NCBI GenBank assembly: GCA_034509495.1
Contig: CM067524.1
Location: 3,089,474 to 3,153,473, forward strand
Reading direction: 5' to 3'
DNA from: Acestrorhynchus altus
Taxonomy: Eukaryota; Chordata; Actinopteri; Characiformes; Acestrorhynchidae
Length of the DNA stretch: 64,000 bases
Shown here: positions 13,019 to 22,845 of the stretch, one piece after another
Layout of the letters: each line of letters starts with the position of its first letter
How positions within the stretch are numbered: the first letter of the stretch is position 1
Program-made: the position numbers and the translations under genes
The notes under the pieces: model-generated
Databases searched by the model: none
What the model was told of the DNA's origin: nothing
Seen by the model: the letters and a program-made list of their open reading frames with translations, nothing else

Positions 13019-15470
13019 AGATGAGTAATAACACTAACATACCAGAACAATACACTTATCGATATAAATCTACAGTCAGTACCACTCCGGCTTCTGTGTG
13101 GTTCTGAGGGTCAGACTGTACATTATGACTGTACTGCTGCTGTTTGAGTGTTGAGACTTACTGTGTAAAGTCTACCATAGTTTAGATTCTCCTAATCCCA
13201 CCCCAAACACACACACACACACATGCACACACACAAAAACCAAGCCTCAATTTCCCATTGCTCACTTCCTGTCCACATCTGATTGGCAGTTGGATAACAG
13301 AAGCATTTCCTATTCCTGAGAGAGCTCCTCTGACCGGTCCGACTCGGCCTGACCGATCAGCCCCTGCAGCTCCGAGCTCGCGCCTCCCTCCCTCTGTCCT
13401 CACACAGATGTTAGGAACTGTTTACAGGAAGAGAGAGCCACTCGCTTTTGTGTTTCAGACTCTATAAAAGGAAATTCTCAACAAGACTTCCTGAAGTGAG
13501 AACAGCTGTCTTTATCCTCCTCCACCACCGGGGAGCGCCATCCATTACCCCAGATACAACACGAGCATGGAGAGAAAGTGGCTGGAACAGGAAACAAAAG
13601 GGCCATTATACACCATCAAACACCAGCCAGCATAACATCAGATACCATTAAACACCACCCACTATAACAGCAAAAGCCATTAAACACCGCCCACTATAAC
13701 AGCAAATACCATTAAACACAGCCCACTATAACAGCAAATACCATTAAACACCGCCCAGCAAAACATCAGATACCATTAAACACTGCCCACTATAACAGCA
13801 AAAGCCACTAAACACCGCCCACTATAACAGCAAAAGCCATTAAACACCACCCAGCAAAACAGATACCATTAAACACAGCCCACTATAACAGCAAATACCA
13901 TTAAACACTGCCCAGCATAACATCAGATACCATTAAACACCACCCACTATAACAGCAAATACCATTAAACACTGCCCAGCATAACATCAGATACCATTAA
14001 ACACCACCCACTATAACAGCAAAAGCCATTAAACACCACCCACTATAACAGCAAATACCATTAAACACAGCCCACTATAACAGCAAATACCATTAAACAC
14101 CGCCCAGCATAACATCAGATACCATTAAACACCACCCAGAATAACAGCAAAAGCCACTAAACACCGCCCACTATAACAGCAAAAGCCATTAAACACCGTC
14201 CATTATAACAGCAAATGCCATTAAACACCGCCCACTATAACAGCAAATGCCATTAAACACCGCCCAGCAAAACATCAGATACCATTAAACACTGCCCACT
14301 ATAACAGCAAATACCATTAAACACCACCCACTATAACAGCAAATACCATTAAACACCGCCCACTATAACAGCAAATACCATTAAACACCGCCCAGCATAA
14401 CATCAGATACCATTAAACACCACCCACTATAACAGCAACAGCCATTAAACACCGCCCACTATAACAGCAAAAGCCATCAAACACCACCCACTATAACAGC
14501 AAATACCATTAAACACCACCCACTATGCCATTAAACACCGCCCGCTATAATAGCAAATTCCATTAAACACCGCCCACTATAACAGCAAATACCATTAAAC
14601 ACCACACAGCATAACAGTAAACACCATTAAACACTGCACAGTGTAACATCAGATACCATTAAACACCGCCCAGCATAACATCAGATACCATTAAACACCA
14701 CCCAGAATAACAGCAAACACCATTAAACACCGTCCATTATAACAGCAAATACCACTAAACACTATTAAACACTGCCCAGTATTACCATTAAACACAGTCT
14801 GGAAGTGTGTGTAGTGTGTATAATGTGTACAGTGAGTGTAGGGACAGTCTGATTATGATCTGATTTCGAATTCAGTCAGATCCACTCTGTGTCCGATACT
14901 GATCTGCCCTGAGTCTGATTCACCCCGACTCCGATTCACTCCGAGTCAGTCTGTGTGCGAGTCACCCTGTGTCCGAGTCACCCTGTGTCCGAGTCACCCT
15001 GAGTCACTGTGTCTGATTCACTCTGAGTCTGAGTCGCTCTGAGTCTGATTCGCCCTGAGTCTGAGTCGCCCTGAGTCTGACTCACTCTGAGTCTGAGTCG
15101 CCCTGAGTCTGAGTCACCCTGAGTCTGATTCACTCTGAGTCTGACTCACTCTGAGTCTGATTCACCCTGAGTCTGATTCACCCTGAGTCTGATTCACTCT
15201 GAGTCTGATTCACTCTGAGTCTGATTCACTCTGAGTCTGAACTCACCAGTGTTGTTCCGGTTCGGCGGCGAGCTGAGCTGAGGAGGAGGAGAGGTCCGGT
15301 CCGGACGGGTCTGGGGGGGAGACGGGCTCAGTGCGCAGCTGCGGTACAAGATCAGTCTGAGCTGCGGAGCGGAACTACTGACCCGCCCTGAACTACAGCT
15401 CTGTCCCTCACTGTCCCCCACTGTCCAACTGTCCCTCAGTCTCTCTCGCTCTGATCCTCCAACTTTCACA
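1939..15470 (-). CDS. pak2: p21-activated kinase 2 (PAK2), serine/threonine kinase, multi-exon, kinase exons damaged
   Basis: Group I PAK: a cytosolic Ser/Thr kinase activated by GTP-bound Rac or Cdc42 that controls actin, adhesion and apoptosis. Exons on the minus strand: 5'UTR about 15247-15470; 9900-10123 with ATG at 10074-10072; 9252-9358; 8941-9085; 8708-8871; 5098 to about 5215; 4942-5005; 4666-4714; 3443-3555; 3025-3137; 2815-2917; about 2452-2643; 2231 to about 2350; 1939-2148. The start MSDNGELEDKPPAPPVRM carries the Nck-binding proline motif. ISPPSDFEHTIHVGF is the CRIB motif. MTDEEIMEKL, YEKIGQG (glycine loop), VAIKQINL (ATP lysine), VVMEYLAGGSL, VIHRDIKSDN and DFGFCAQITPEQ identify the kinase. 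Exons up to 3443 read cleanly; 3025-3137, 2815-2917, 2452-2643 and 2231-2350 carry indels or stops. The SHVD caspase site of mammalian PAK2 is not seen. The last exon runs about 45 residues past the usual end. Identity is certain; integrity is doubtful. Confidence 0.93.
3565..4571. repeat. About 1-kb degenerate GACAGA/GGTGAGACAGACAGAGA minisatellite in a pak2 intron
   Basis: Purine-rich tandem array with hexamer core GACAGA and interspersed CGGTGA spacers. It lies between the pak2 exons at 3443-3555 and 4666-4714. It produces long low-complexity frames on both strands (Ser/Leu/Cys or Arg/Glu/Thr), which are not genes. Confidence 0.9.
4848..4930. repeat. (CACACC)n-type simple repeat
   Basis: CA-rich array immediately 3' (in pak2 sense) of the donor of exon 4942-5005. 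Confidence 0.85.
5347..8662. repeat. 3.3-kb AT-rich minisatellite, about 45-50 bp units, in a pak2 intron
   Basis: Tandem units built from ggtattgaatatctggtatt, agatatttaatggttagtat and ttggtgtttggtattgaatc. Two main variants are interleaved (ATATCTGGTATTAGATATT and TCTCTGGTATTTGGTATT). Many copies deviate at random points. The array ends against exon 8708-8871. It is by far the largest array in the window and carries no gene. Confidence 0.95.
9361..9765. repeat. (GACAGA)n / (GA)n simple repeat adjoining a pak2 splice acceptor
   Basis: About 400 bp of GAGAGACAGACAGA. Read on the minus strand it is a CT-rich tract running straight into the acceptor AG (9360-9359) of the CRIB exon, so it serves as that exon's polypyrimidine tract. 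Confidence 0.92.
10440..10825. repeat. ACTCTCCACACTGACC / CACTGATCACTCTCAA minisatellite
   Basis: Irregular tandem copies of 10-20 bp units such as actctccacactgacc, cgccactcttcaacact and actgatcactctcaac. Confidence 0.88.
12045..12192. repeat. 22-bp minisatellite (GATCCACCATCGCCTACCACT)
   Basis: Seven or so tandem copies of ccatcgcctaccactgatcc, with an occasional inserted ccgatcca. Confidence 0.92.
12480..12565. repeat. (CA)n and (CACG)n simple repeat
   Basis: Alternating CA and GCAC tracts, a potential Z-DNA-forming purine/pyrimidine alternation. Confidence 0.85.
12670..13015. repeat. Hairpin flanked by opposed dinucleotide arrays
   Basis: The order is (CA)n 12670-12742, (TG)n 12781-12828, arm 12830-12882, loop about 12883-12892, arm 12893-12946, (CA)n 12947-13014. 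The arms, starting ctgtagggtgtgttgttt and ending aacaacacaccctacag, are near-perfect inverted repeats of about 53 bp. The flanking TG and CA tracts extend the pairing to more than 100 bp. Confidence 0.88.
13640..14795. repeat. 31-bp minisatellite (CATTAAACACCGCCCACTATAACAGCAAATAC type)
   Basis: About 1.15 kb of tandem copies built from ccattaaacaccgcccac and tataacagcaaatac, with alternative subunits agcataacatcagata. Not coding. Confidence 0.94.
14885..15240. repeat. CTGAGTCTGATTCACT 12-14-bp minisatellite
   Basis: Tandem gagtctgattcactct and gagtctgagtcgccct units that end a few bases from the donor of the pak2 5'UTR exon. Confidence 0.92.
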
Positions 15471-15530
15471 AACTAACACAGCTCCTCTAACGGCCTTCGC
15501 TCCGCTCCGAGCTCAGCATGACGGGAAGTG
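15247..15530 (-). promoter_or_regulatory. pak2: pak2 5' noncoding exon and CpG-rich promoter region
   Basis: A GC- and CpG-rich island on the minus strand ends in a strong donor (CTG followed by GTGAGT, GT at 15246-15245). The coding exon's UTR part begins after a good acceptor at 10125-10124. The transcription start is inferred to lie near 15450-15530. No TATA box is evident. Confidence 0.55.
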
Positions 15531-15619
15531 TAGTCTGCACAGGAACCGGAAACACTAATGAAGCGCAGTCTCACAACTACAACTCCCATCAGCCCTCCGG
15601 ACACAACAACAAAGACACC

Positions 15620-15785
15620 TTCCGCTTCATCACTGGACACTTTATCAGAAACACCCCCTTCTGCTTCATCACTGGACACTTTATTAGAAACACCACCCTG
15701 AGCTTCATCACTGGACACTTTATTAGAAACACCCCCTTCTGCTTCACTCACTGGACACTTTATTAGAAACACCCCCCTTCTGCTT
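15620..15785. repeat. About 39-bp minisatellite, four copies
   Basis: Tandem copies of cttcatcactggacacttta plus ttagaaacacccccttctg. Confidence 0.9.
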
Positions 15786-15824
15786 CACTCACATGGTCAG
15801 TATTCAGTAGAGCAGTGTGAATGG

Positions 15825-16045
15825 TGGTAGTGTGTGAGGGAGTGAAGGGGGGTTAGTGAGTGAAGGGTGAGAGGGGTGACTGGCTAAGTGAGTGAGTGAG
15901 TGAAGGGGGTTGAGAGCGAGTAAGTGAAGGGGGGTTAGTGAGTGAAGAGTGAGGGGGTGACTGGGTGGGTGAGTGAAGGGTGAGTGAGGCGGTGAGTGAG
16001 TGAAGGGTGAGTGAAGGGGGTGAGTGAGTGAGGGGGTGAGAGGGG
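15825..16045. repeat. GTGAGTGAAGGG simple repeat
   Basis: Degenerate gtgagtgaagggtgag array between the pak2 promoter and the ing5 3' end. Confidence 0.85.
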
Positions 16046-16147
16046 TGATTTGTAAAATCAGTGAATGGGGGATTAAAGCTGTGGTGACTGATCTGTGATC
16101 AGTGTTCAGACAGATTATAACATCACACTGATCACTTTAATATAACC

Positions 16148-16153
16148 TTTATT
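16148..16153 (-). terminator. ing5: ing5 poly(A) signal AATAAA
   Basis: tttatt on the plus strand, about 155 bases past the ing5 stop at 16308-16306. It is the first canonical hexamer downstream. Confidence 0.6.
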
Positions 16154-16305
16154 AATAAACAGTCATTACACAAACAGCGCCTCCGTGTGGCAGCAGCGGC
16201 GGCGTCGGCGACGGAGGCAGTCGTTGGTTACAGTCTCTGGTTCAGTATAAATTAATCTTTGGTGACATCATACGTTAGTGTGACCTCATCGCTGTACGAG
16301 CAGCT

Positions 16306-17647
16306 TTACTTCTTCATGTCCTGAACACACCGCGGACAGAACCTGCACAATAGCAGACAGGGTTAAAGAGCAGAACCTGAAAACACCTGTAAACACCTGC
16401 AGACAGAAGAGGAGAGGAGAGGAGAGGAGAGAAGAGAAGAGAAGAGGAGAGAAGAGGAGAGGAGGAAGAGAAGGGAAGAGAAGAGAAGAAGAGTAGAGAA
16501 AAGAGAAGAGAGGAAGAGGAGAGAAGAGAGGAAGAGAAGAGAAGAGGAGAAGAGAAGAGAAGAGAGGAAGAGGAGAGAAGAGAGGAAGAGAAGAGAGAGG
16601 AAGAGGAGAGAATAGAAGAGAGGAGAGGAAGAGAAGAAGTAGATGAGAAGAGAAGGAGAGGAGTAGGAGAGAAGAGAAGAGAGAGGAAGAGAAGAGAAGA
16701 GGAGAAGAGAGGAAGAGAAGAGAAGAGAGGAAGAGAAGAGAAGAGAGGAAGAGAAGAAGAGAAGAGGAGAAGAGAAGAGAGAGGAAGAGAAGAGGAGAAG
16801 AGAAGGAGTAGAGAAGAGAGAGGAAGAGAAGAAAAGAGAAGAGGAGAGAAGAGAGAGGAAGAGAAGAGAAGAAGAGGAGGAGAAGAGAAGAGGAGAGAAG
16901 AGAGGAAGAGAAGAGAAGATAAGAGGAAGAGAAGAGGAGAGAAGAGAAGAGGAGAGAAGAGGAGAGAGGAGGAGAGGATCTTCTCACCATTCCCCCTTTG
17001 GTTTAGTCATCAGATCCACACACGCAAAGTGGAACCATTCTATGGGACACTGGAGAGAATAAAAGGCCGATATGAACACGGTTCTGTCGTCCTGTTCCTG
17101 TTTATAACACGTCTAAACGGATCTAAACAGTCAGACTGTAGATCACAGTCCTCGTCCCTTCATAACGAGAGCTCCTACAGTAGAACGGGGCAGTGCGCGA
17201 GAGTGACGGTCACTCACATCAGCGTTATCGCAGCCGATCATCTCTCCGTACGACACCTGACCGCACAGGCAGTACGTGGGCTCGTTCGGGTCCACCGGCA
17301 TGTCCAGAACATCTGAGGGCTGCACTGCCAGCAGGGCGGCGCTAACGGTCAGCATCAGAGGGAGAAACACACTGAATTACTGACACACGCACACACACGC
17401 ACACACGCACACACACGCGCACACACACGCACACACACGCACACACACGCACACACACGCACACACACGCACACACACGCACACACACGCACACACACAC
17501 ATATGCATATACTGAAAGAACCTGGTCTTCTGTGTTGTGTGTTTAGGGGAGTTGTGAGAGGAGGTTTTCTGGCCCCGCCCACTGCATTTCTTCTTCTCCC
17601 TGCTGTTTTTATCCCCTGAATAAGAAAACACAGTTATACAGTCTGAC

Positions 17648-17709
<62 letters not shown>

Positions 17710-18286
17710 GCGGAGCTTCTCTAACAGTGCTGCAGCACCCCCTACTGTCAAAGCTGTGTAACTGTGAACAGGCAGGCAGTGAGTCAATTTCACAGGTTTA
17801 CTGTGTAAAACGACAAACAGATTCATTTAGTCCATCTGTTAGTTTAATAACTGGCCGAATAATGCAGATCTTCTGGTTGCCATAGTGATCTCTGAATTAT
17901 AACTACTGTGAGTAATAACAGCATCTGTTTAAAGGCTACGATATATTATAGGTTATTTTATAGCTGCATCATCATTACGTCATCATTACGCCCTTCTGTG
18001 AAGTTAATTCATTGGTTAACACAACCGAGTCATCTGACCCTGTCCACCTTTACAATTTCTATATTTATGAGACACGTCAGCATCTCCAGATCACACTGTC
18101 CTTCCTGACCAAGCTTATTAAACACTCTCTTACTCCTGCTTTTCTTTTCGTCCGAGCTGTCCGGTCCACTGGAGTCCAGTTTTTCCTTCAGCTCGTTCTC
18201 AAAGCGCGCCAAATCAGCGTCCAGCCGCCGGATGTGTTTGTCCACCTGCATTCACAAGAGTTACAGTCACTGAACACATTCACTCA

Positions 18287-18346
<60 letters not shown>

Positions 18347-19936
18347 AGCTCGTAGATCTGCATCGCGAGCTGCACTTTATCATCGCTGAACTCTCGGCAC
18401 TGATTGTAGGCATTCTCGATTCTCTTCAGGTGATCCATTCGCTCCTCAGATGACAGGTTCTTCACGTTTGCAGTGTATTCTGCAGCCAGGTTATCGATCT
18501 CCACCTTCTTTACTGCAGAGAACCGAGAAACAAGTTAACAAACACAGCCAGTGTACACACACGAACGTACGGAATATCAAGTGTAGGGCTGTAACCACCG
18601 ATCGTCCTTAAACAGACCATCAAAACAGCGAGCAACTAATTTAACAGTCATCACACGTTTTCTCCCTTAACCGTAACCACGTGGAATCCAGTGTTACTGC
18701 TGCTGATCCGGTTCACACTAATCCGGTTCCTGCTGCTGATCCGGTTCACACTAATCCGGTTCCTGCTGCTGATCCGGTTCACACTAATCCGGTTCCTGCT
18801 GCTGATCCAGTTCACACTAATCCGGTACCTGCTGCTGATCCAGTTCACACTAATCCGGTACCTGCTGCTGATCCAGTTCACACTAATCCGGTTCCTGCTG
18901 CTGATCCGGTTCAGTCGGATGCAGACCGAGCGGCTGTCCGTCTCAGGAACGGACGTGGAGAAAACCCTTATGGATTCGTAAGACAACACAGCCACACATC
19001 CGCAGCACGTCACTCTGGAGTGAGAGTGTTGAGCAGGCGTGGGAGCGTCACACGGACATGGGCCGAGTGACCCGGTCATTATAAACGAGGAGAACGGCTG
19101 CAATATGAACGGTGTCCATTTACAAATAAAGCCCTGTTCTTCAGCAAAAAGAGCCAATCAGTTTGCAGGTCATGCTGAGAGCGGAGGAGGCTCTGGCCAG
19201 AAGATGTCAAAATAAAAGTCCCTTTTAAAGCGAATGTTGTCTCAACGCCTCGTGTTTTTCCTTTTTTCAGATGTGAAAAGTGAAGATTTAGTTGTATTAT
19301 ATTTTCTTTGCTGCATAAAAATGGGGTTTTATTGATCATTATATCAGTGACACAGAGAGACAGAGACAGAAGATGGATTATTAAGAAGAGCATCATCACT
19401 GGTCTGCTGGGAGAGCAGGCGTACTTTCGGTCCTGGTGTCCAGCTCGGTCATCAGGGAGAAGCTTCTGTGCAGCTCGGGGGGCAGAGCCTCGAGGCCTGT
19501 GGGTCAGAGAAGAACAGCAGGAGTGTGCAGGCCACGACACACTGACTATCACCCCCAGCGTCTCCCTCAGCGCTCCGACCACCGCGGCAGCAGGTCTCAC
19601 AGCTCTGTCAGGAGTTTGTGAGAAAGAGCAGAAGATCAGCTGAAGGTGTTGGAGGAACTCTCCGCTCCACCTTAAAAAAGCGTGTGACTGCGCAGGCGCA
19701 GCCCTCGGCTGCTGCGTTATTTAAGGTGGAGCGGAGAGTTAGAACCCAGAGTGAAGTTCAGCTTTACTGATCGATCAAATCGATCAGCCCTATCGATCTG
19801 CCAGCTCTTACACACACACCCTCACAAAGTTAAACCGCTGTCATAACCTCCACCCGCAGCACCTCCCTCACACCCCGTACAGAACCGAAGGTCCCTCACT
19901 GTCCAGATAATGTTCTAGATACATCGCTGTGGCCAT
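16306..19936 (-). CDS. ing5: Inhibitor of growth family member 5 (ING5), complete, 8 coding exons, 234 aa
   Basis: ING proteins are nuclear readers of H3K4me3 that recruit histone acetyltransferase complexes; ING5 works with HBO1 and MOZ/MORF. Exons: 19900-19936, 19425-19496, 18346-18512, 18134-18245, 17522-17615, 17218-17341, 16988-17049, 16306-16342. All phases join without a break (705 nt; the family is about 240 aa). The start MATAMYLEHYLD equals mammalian ING5. The N-terminal ING domain includes LPPELHRSFSLM and DDKVQLAMQIYEL, then VDKHIRRLDADLARFE. A Lys/Arg/Ser linker carries the nuclear-localisation-like stretch. The C4HC3 PHD finger spans YCLC, GCDN, C, WFHFAC and FCPRC with all zinc ligands present. 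CPIEWFHFACVDL and CVQ favour ING5 over ING4. CHQ is changed to CGQ, which is not a zinc ligand. The donor of the third coding exon is GTGTGT inside a (GT)n tract. Confidence 0.95.
16400..16980. repeat. 580-bp polypurine tract (GAGAAGAGAGGAA)n filling the last ing5 intron
   Basis: Almost uninterrupted G/A on the plus strand (AGAGGAAGAGAAGAGAAG motifs). It occupies about 90 percent of the intron between ing5 exons 16988-17049 and 16306-16342, so it is C/U-rich in the pre-mRNA. Confidence 0.95.
17384..17500. repeat. (CACACACACG)n simple repeat in ing5 intron
   Basis: Ten-base CA/CG period; alternating purine-pyrimidine. Confidence 0.9.
17651..17707. repeat. (CA)n microsatellite in ing5 intron
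   Basis: About 28 CA units just upstream (in sense) of the acceptor of exon 17522-17615. Confidence 0.93.
18294..18345. repeat. (CA)n microsatellite forming the ing5 exon 3 splice donor
   Basis: On the minus strand this is (GT)n starting directly at the exon end 18346, so the 5' splice site is read from the repeat itself. Confidence 0.92.
18702..18912. repeat. 33-bp minisatellite in ing5 intron 2, about 6.5 copies
   Basis: Tandem tgctgctgatccggttcaca ctaatccggttcc units. They translate openly in several frames because 33 is divisible by 3; not a gene. Confidence 0.94.
19656..19740. repeat. Perfect 20-bp inverted repeat (hairpin) in ing5 intron 1
   Basis: aactctccgctccacctta at 19656-19674 and its reverse complement at 19722-19740, extended by one base on each side. 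They enclose a GC-rich 45-bp spacer with tgcgcaggcgca. It is a palindromic element, possibly a short MITE. Confidence 0.85.
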
Positions 19937-20110
19937 CTCAGCTCCCCGCGCGTTAACTTTACCGCTCTGCGTTCATACAGGACAGCCCGCTGCTGTTTAT
20001 CTGACACACACACCACCCGGACCGCCTGCAGCCCCGCCGCGCTCTGCTGAGGGCCGTTCACACCTTCTATAGATCAGCGGAAGTGGAGGCGCTTCCTGCA
20101 ACACAGCCGC
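19937..20110 (-). promoter_or_regulatory. ing5: ing5 promoter / 5'UTR region, CpG-rich
   Basis: CpG-rich, GC-rich sequence directly upstream of the ATG at 19936-19934 (ccccgcgcgtt, gccccgccgcgctc, cagcggcgccc). The transcription start is inferred. Confidence 0.5.
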
Positions 20111-20197
20111 TCGCTGCGCTCAGCGGCGCCCTCTACAGTCCGGGAGATTACAGTCAACGAAGCAGAAATGAAAACGACTTTTACACGTTTTACAGAA

Positions 20198-20304
20198 ATT
20201 CTCTTTATTCTCCTTTATTCTCTTTTATTCTCCTTTATTCTCCTTTATTCTCTTTTATTCTCCTTTATTCTCCTTTATTCTCCTTTATTCTCTTTTATTC
20301 TCCA
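20198..20304. repeat. CTCCTTTATTCTCTTTTATT simple repeat
   Basis: About ten tandem copies of a 10-bp ttctcctttat unit, followed by T-rich DNA to about 20520. Confidence 0.92.
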
Positions 20305-20309
20305 ATCTG

Positions 20310-21370
20310 ATCAACAGTCTATAAAGTATAAACTGATTTCATATTAAAAACTTTTCATGTATTCAGTAAAATCATTCTCCTTTTTTTGCTTGACCATGTT
20401 TTTAAAAACATGATTCTGTATTTTTTAATCAGTTTTCATATATTTGTTATATTTGTTTATTTATTTTTATGTTTGTTTGTTTTTTGAGTTTTATGTTTTT
20501 ACTTTTTTAAGTTTTGTTTTTTTTACTGAACAATAATAATAAGTAATGTAAGAACAGGCCTGTACAGATCAAAACTGGCTCTTGTTCTGCATCAAATAAT
20601 AAATATCTAGAGATCGTGTGACTGTCCAGCACCAATGAACAGATGACCGACTGACAAAGCCAGTTAAACCATTAAACACTCTAATGTCTGGGGAAGACAT
20701 GAGTGGATGGATTATGATTGTTTTATATCTGGTTAATAGTTAATTATAACTCTGGTTTATTCCTGTACCTGCAGATGGAGACACAGGTTTTTGGTAAAGT
20801 CAGTCTTGAAAATGCTGGTATGTAAAGGCAGGAACGCTGAAGGAGAGTGAGTGTGATTGGACTGAAGAATCTGGTCTGATGAAGGACAGTGTTGAAGAAG
20901 AAAGAAATAAAGATCTGTATCTGATACTGACTCTTCAAAGAAGTCTGCTGCTCTGAGGAAATGTCTCCAGATTTTAAGGCAGGTTTAGGGGGACACCCCA
21001 AACCCTCCAGTCAGGGCTTAGTCCCCCTCACAAATCTCCAGTGACACCCCTGGATGGAGCTTCAGGTAGTGAGCCCTTATTGAGTGAAATTCCACTGGAC
21101 CAGCAGCTCTGTGGGCCTACAGTAATCCACTTTCCTCCTACAGCAGGACTGGAGGAGAACAGTGCTCCCAGTGCTGGTAGCATCATGTGACAGGGAGACT
21201 TCCAGCCCCTGACAGTAACACAGTATTACACTTACAGTCAAAACTACACTGTCCCCAAGAAGGACGTGTGGGACTGCAGTTCTGTAGTGAATGAAGATGA
21301 AGGTGATCAGGATCAATAACTGATGATAACTGTAGTCTGATCTGATCAATATTTATTGATCTACTCATAC
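20310..21370. other. Intergenic, A/T-rich; nothing recognised
   Basis: T-rich stretch to 20520, then unique-looking sequence with no conserved frame that I could identify. Confidence 0.5.
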
Positions 21371-21399
21371 AGAAGTGGTGTCTCTCAGGACGGCGTCGG

Positions 21400-21960
21400 G
21401 TTTAACTCAACATGGAGTCTCTGGATGGAGGTGTAGAGGTTCCTAATGGTGTCCTGTGATGATCCATCTCATGCAGATTTGATATAGATTTTGCAGAAGA
21501 GGTCACATACCTTCTGGACACATGACAGCACTAAAATGATCTTGGTCCTGACAACAGTGCCTCAACACAGCGATTCAATAGTGGTCTCCAACGAGACTCA
21601 CACAGGACTCATCGCTGAAGATGACCTGCTGTATTACATCATTGATCATATGTACAATCTGTTGTAAGTGTATCTCCAGCCAACAAAGATCACATCAACA
21701 GCAAGGTGTGTAACAGTCTACACGGTCACAAATGAATGTTTCTTTAGTTTTAAACAGAAAGGCAATGTTCTGGAACGACCCAGTCAGAGTCCTGATCTTA
21801 ATCCAGTGGAGATGTTGTGGAACGACCCAGTCAGAGTCCTGATCTTAATCCAGTGGAGATGTTGTGGAAGGACCTGAAGCAGCGGTTCATGGGAGGAAAC
21901 CCACCAACAAAACAGAGCTGGAGGAATGAACTTCTCTCACCCCAATGGCCCCTGCCTGTA
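21400..21960. mobile_element. Tc1/mariner-type transposase relic with internal tandem duplication
   Basis: The plus strand contains QSPDLNPVEMLW, the conserved motif near the third catalytic acidic residue of Tc1-family DDE transposases. It is followed by DLKQRFMGGNPP, which matches the family's next segment. The block carrying this motif is duplicated in tandem (about 21768-21816 and 21820-21868). On the opposite strand at about 21560-21640 the motif VIFSDES resembles the central DDE segment, so two fragments may be inverted against each other. No intact element remains. Confidence 0.6.
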
Positions 21961-21994
21961 ACCCCGCCCTCTTAATGCAAGCTGAAACAAAACC

Positions 21995-22008
21995 GAAAGA
22001 GAGAGAGA

Positions 22009-22045
<37 letters not shown>
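21995..22045. repeat. (GA)n microsatellite
   Basis: gagagagagagtgagagaga tract. Confidence 0.9.
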
Positions 22046-22049
<4 letters not shown>

Positions 22050-22051
<2 letters not shown>

Positions 22052-22845
22052 GCCTGTAACGTGGTGAGTTCATAACAATATAAATGTATTAAAATGGTGA
22101 ATTAATTTAAAGGAGTCGGTTATTAAAGGTTAAACTGTGTTGAAATGGTTTAAAGTGGATTAAAGTGGGGAAAGTTAGAGCAGTTCAGATTCCTGCAGGT
22201 GAAACACAGATTCATGAGTTCAGAAGTGTCTATACATCAGTGATCGATATCAGAATTGGAGGAAACGATTATCTGATCATCATCTGAATCAGCTGTTCCG
22301 TCTGTCTTTAGAGGAGAACAGCGAGGTCAGAGCGAGTCATTCGAGGCACTTTAACATGGATCTATAAGGGTTTGATGTGGTTCAGGCAACTCTCGCCCGC
22401 ACGTCTGGTAGGATTTGATGGTCTTCGCCATCACGCCCATGATGATTCAATGCCCATTATCGATCATGAGAGCACAATTTTGTTAATCAAGGGATTGATT
22501 TAATAAAAACGAGTCCATGTTTTAGAAAAACGTACAAGAAAGGAACACTTTTAATTTGACATACATTCAAATATTTAATGATAATTCAGTTTATCATAGA
22601 AATATCAACATAAAGCTCATCTGAGTGGTAGTGTATGACAGCTTCAAAGATCTGGAGAAAAAGTAAAGCACGGGAGTCAAAAACACAGTGACTTCACTCA
22701 CACTTTCACTGAAACTGGATCTTTAATAAGTGCAAAAGCTCATCCTGAAGCTGCACCTTCAAAGACAATCTCACCTGTTACATCACTGAAGACTGGGATC
22801 AGGAACTGCTTCCCTGAGTTCTGTTTGAAGAACAAAAACTCTACA
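22050..22845. other. NLR upstream region; no gene or clear promoter motif
   Basis: Unique-looking, moderately A/T-rich sequence before the predicted NLR start. No TATA box, ISRE or other regulatory motif convinced me. Confidence 0.4.

Larger units (their letters stand above)
10124..15246. other. pak2 first intron: repeats and one hairpin, no gene seen
   Basis: Between the 5'UTR exon and the first coding exon. It holds the ACTCTCCACACTGACC array, (CA)n/(TG)n tracts around a hairpin, and 31-bp and 12-14-bp minisatellites, all listed separately. No conserved coding frame was recognised. Confidence 0.6.

Noticed and set aside
13640..14795. Regularly spaced 31-bp units considered as a CRISPR-like array
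   Set aside because: There are no distinct spacers; units are contiguous diverged copies, the genome is eukaryotic, and no cas genes occur.
16286..16990. 234-residue Ser/Leu/Phe minus-strand frame that looks like a membrane protein
   Set aside because: It is the polypurine tract read on its pyrimidine strand. The real ing5 last exon lies at its end in another frame.
18651..19157. 168-residue minus frame with ISVNRISSRNR repeats
   Set aside because: 33-bp minisatellite in ing5 intron 2; periodic translation only.
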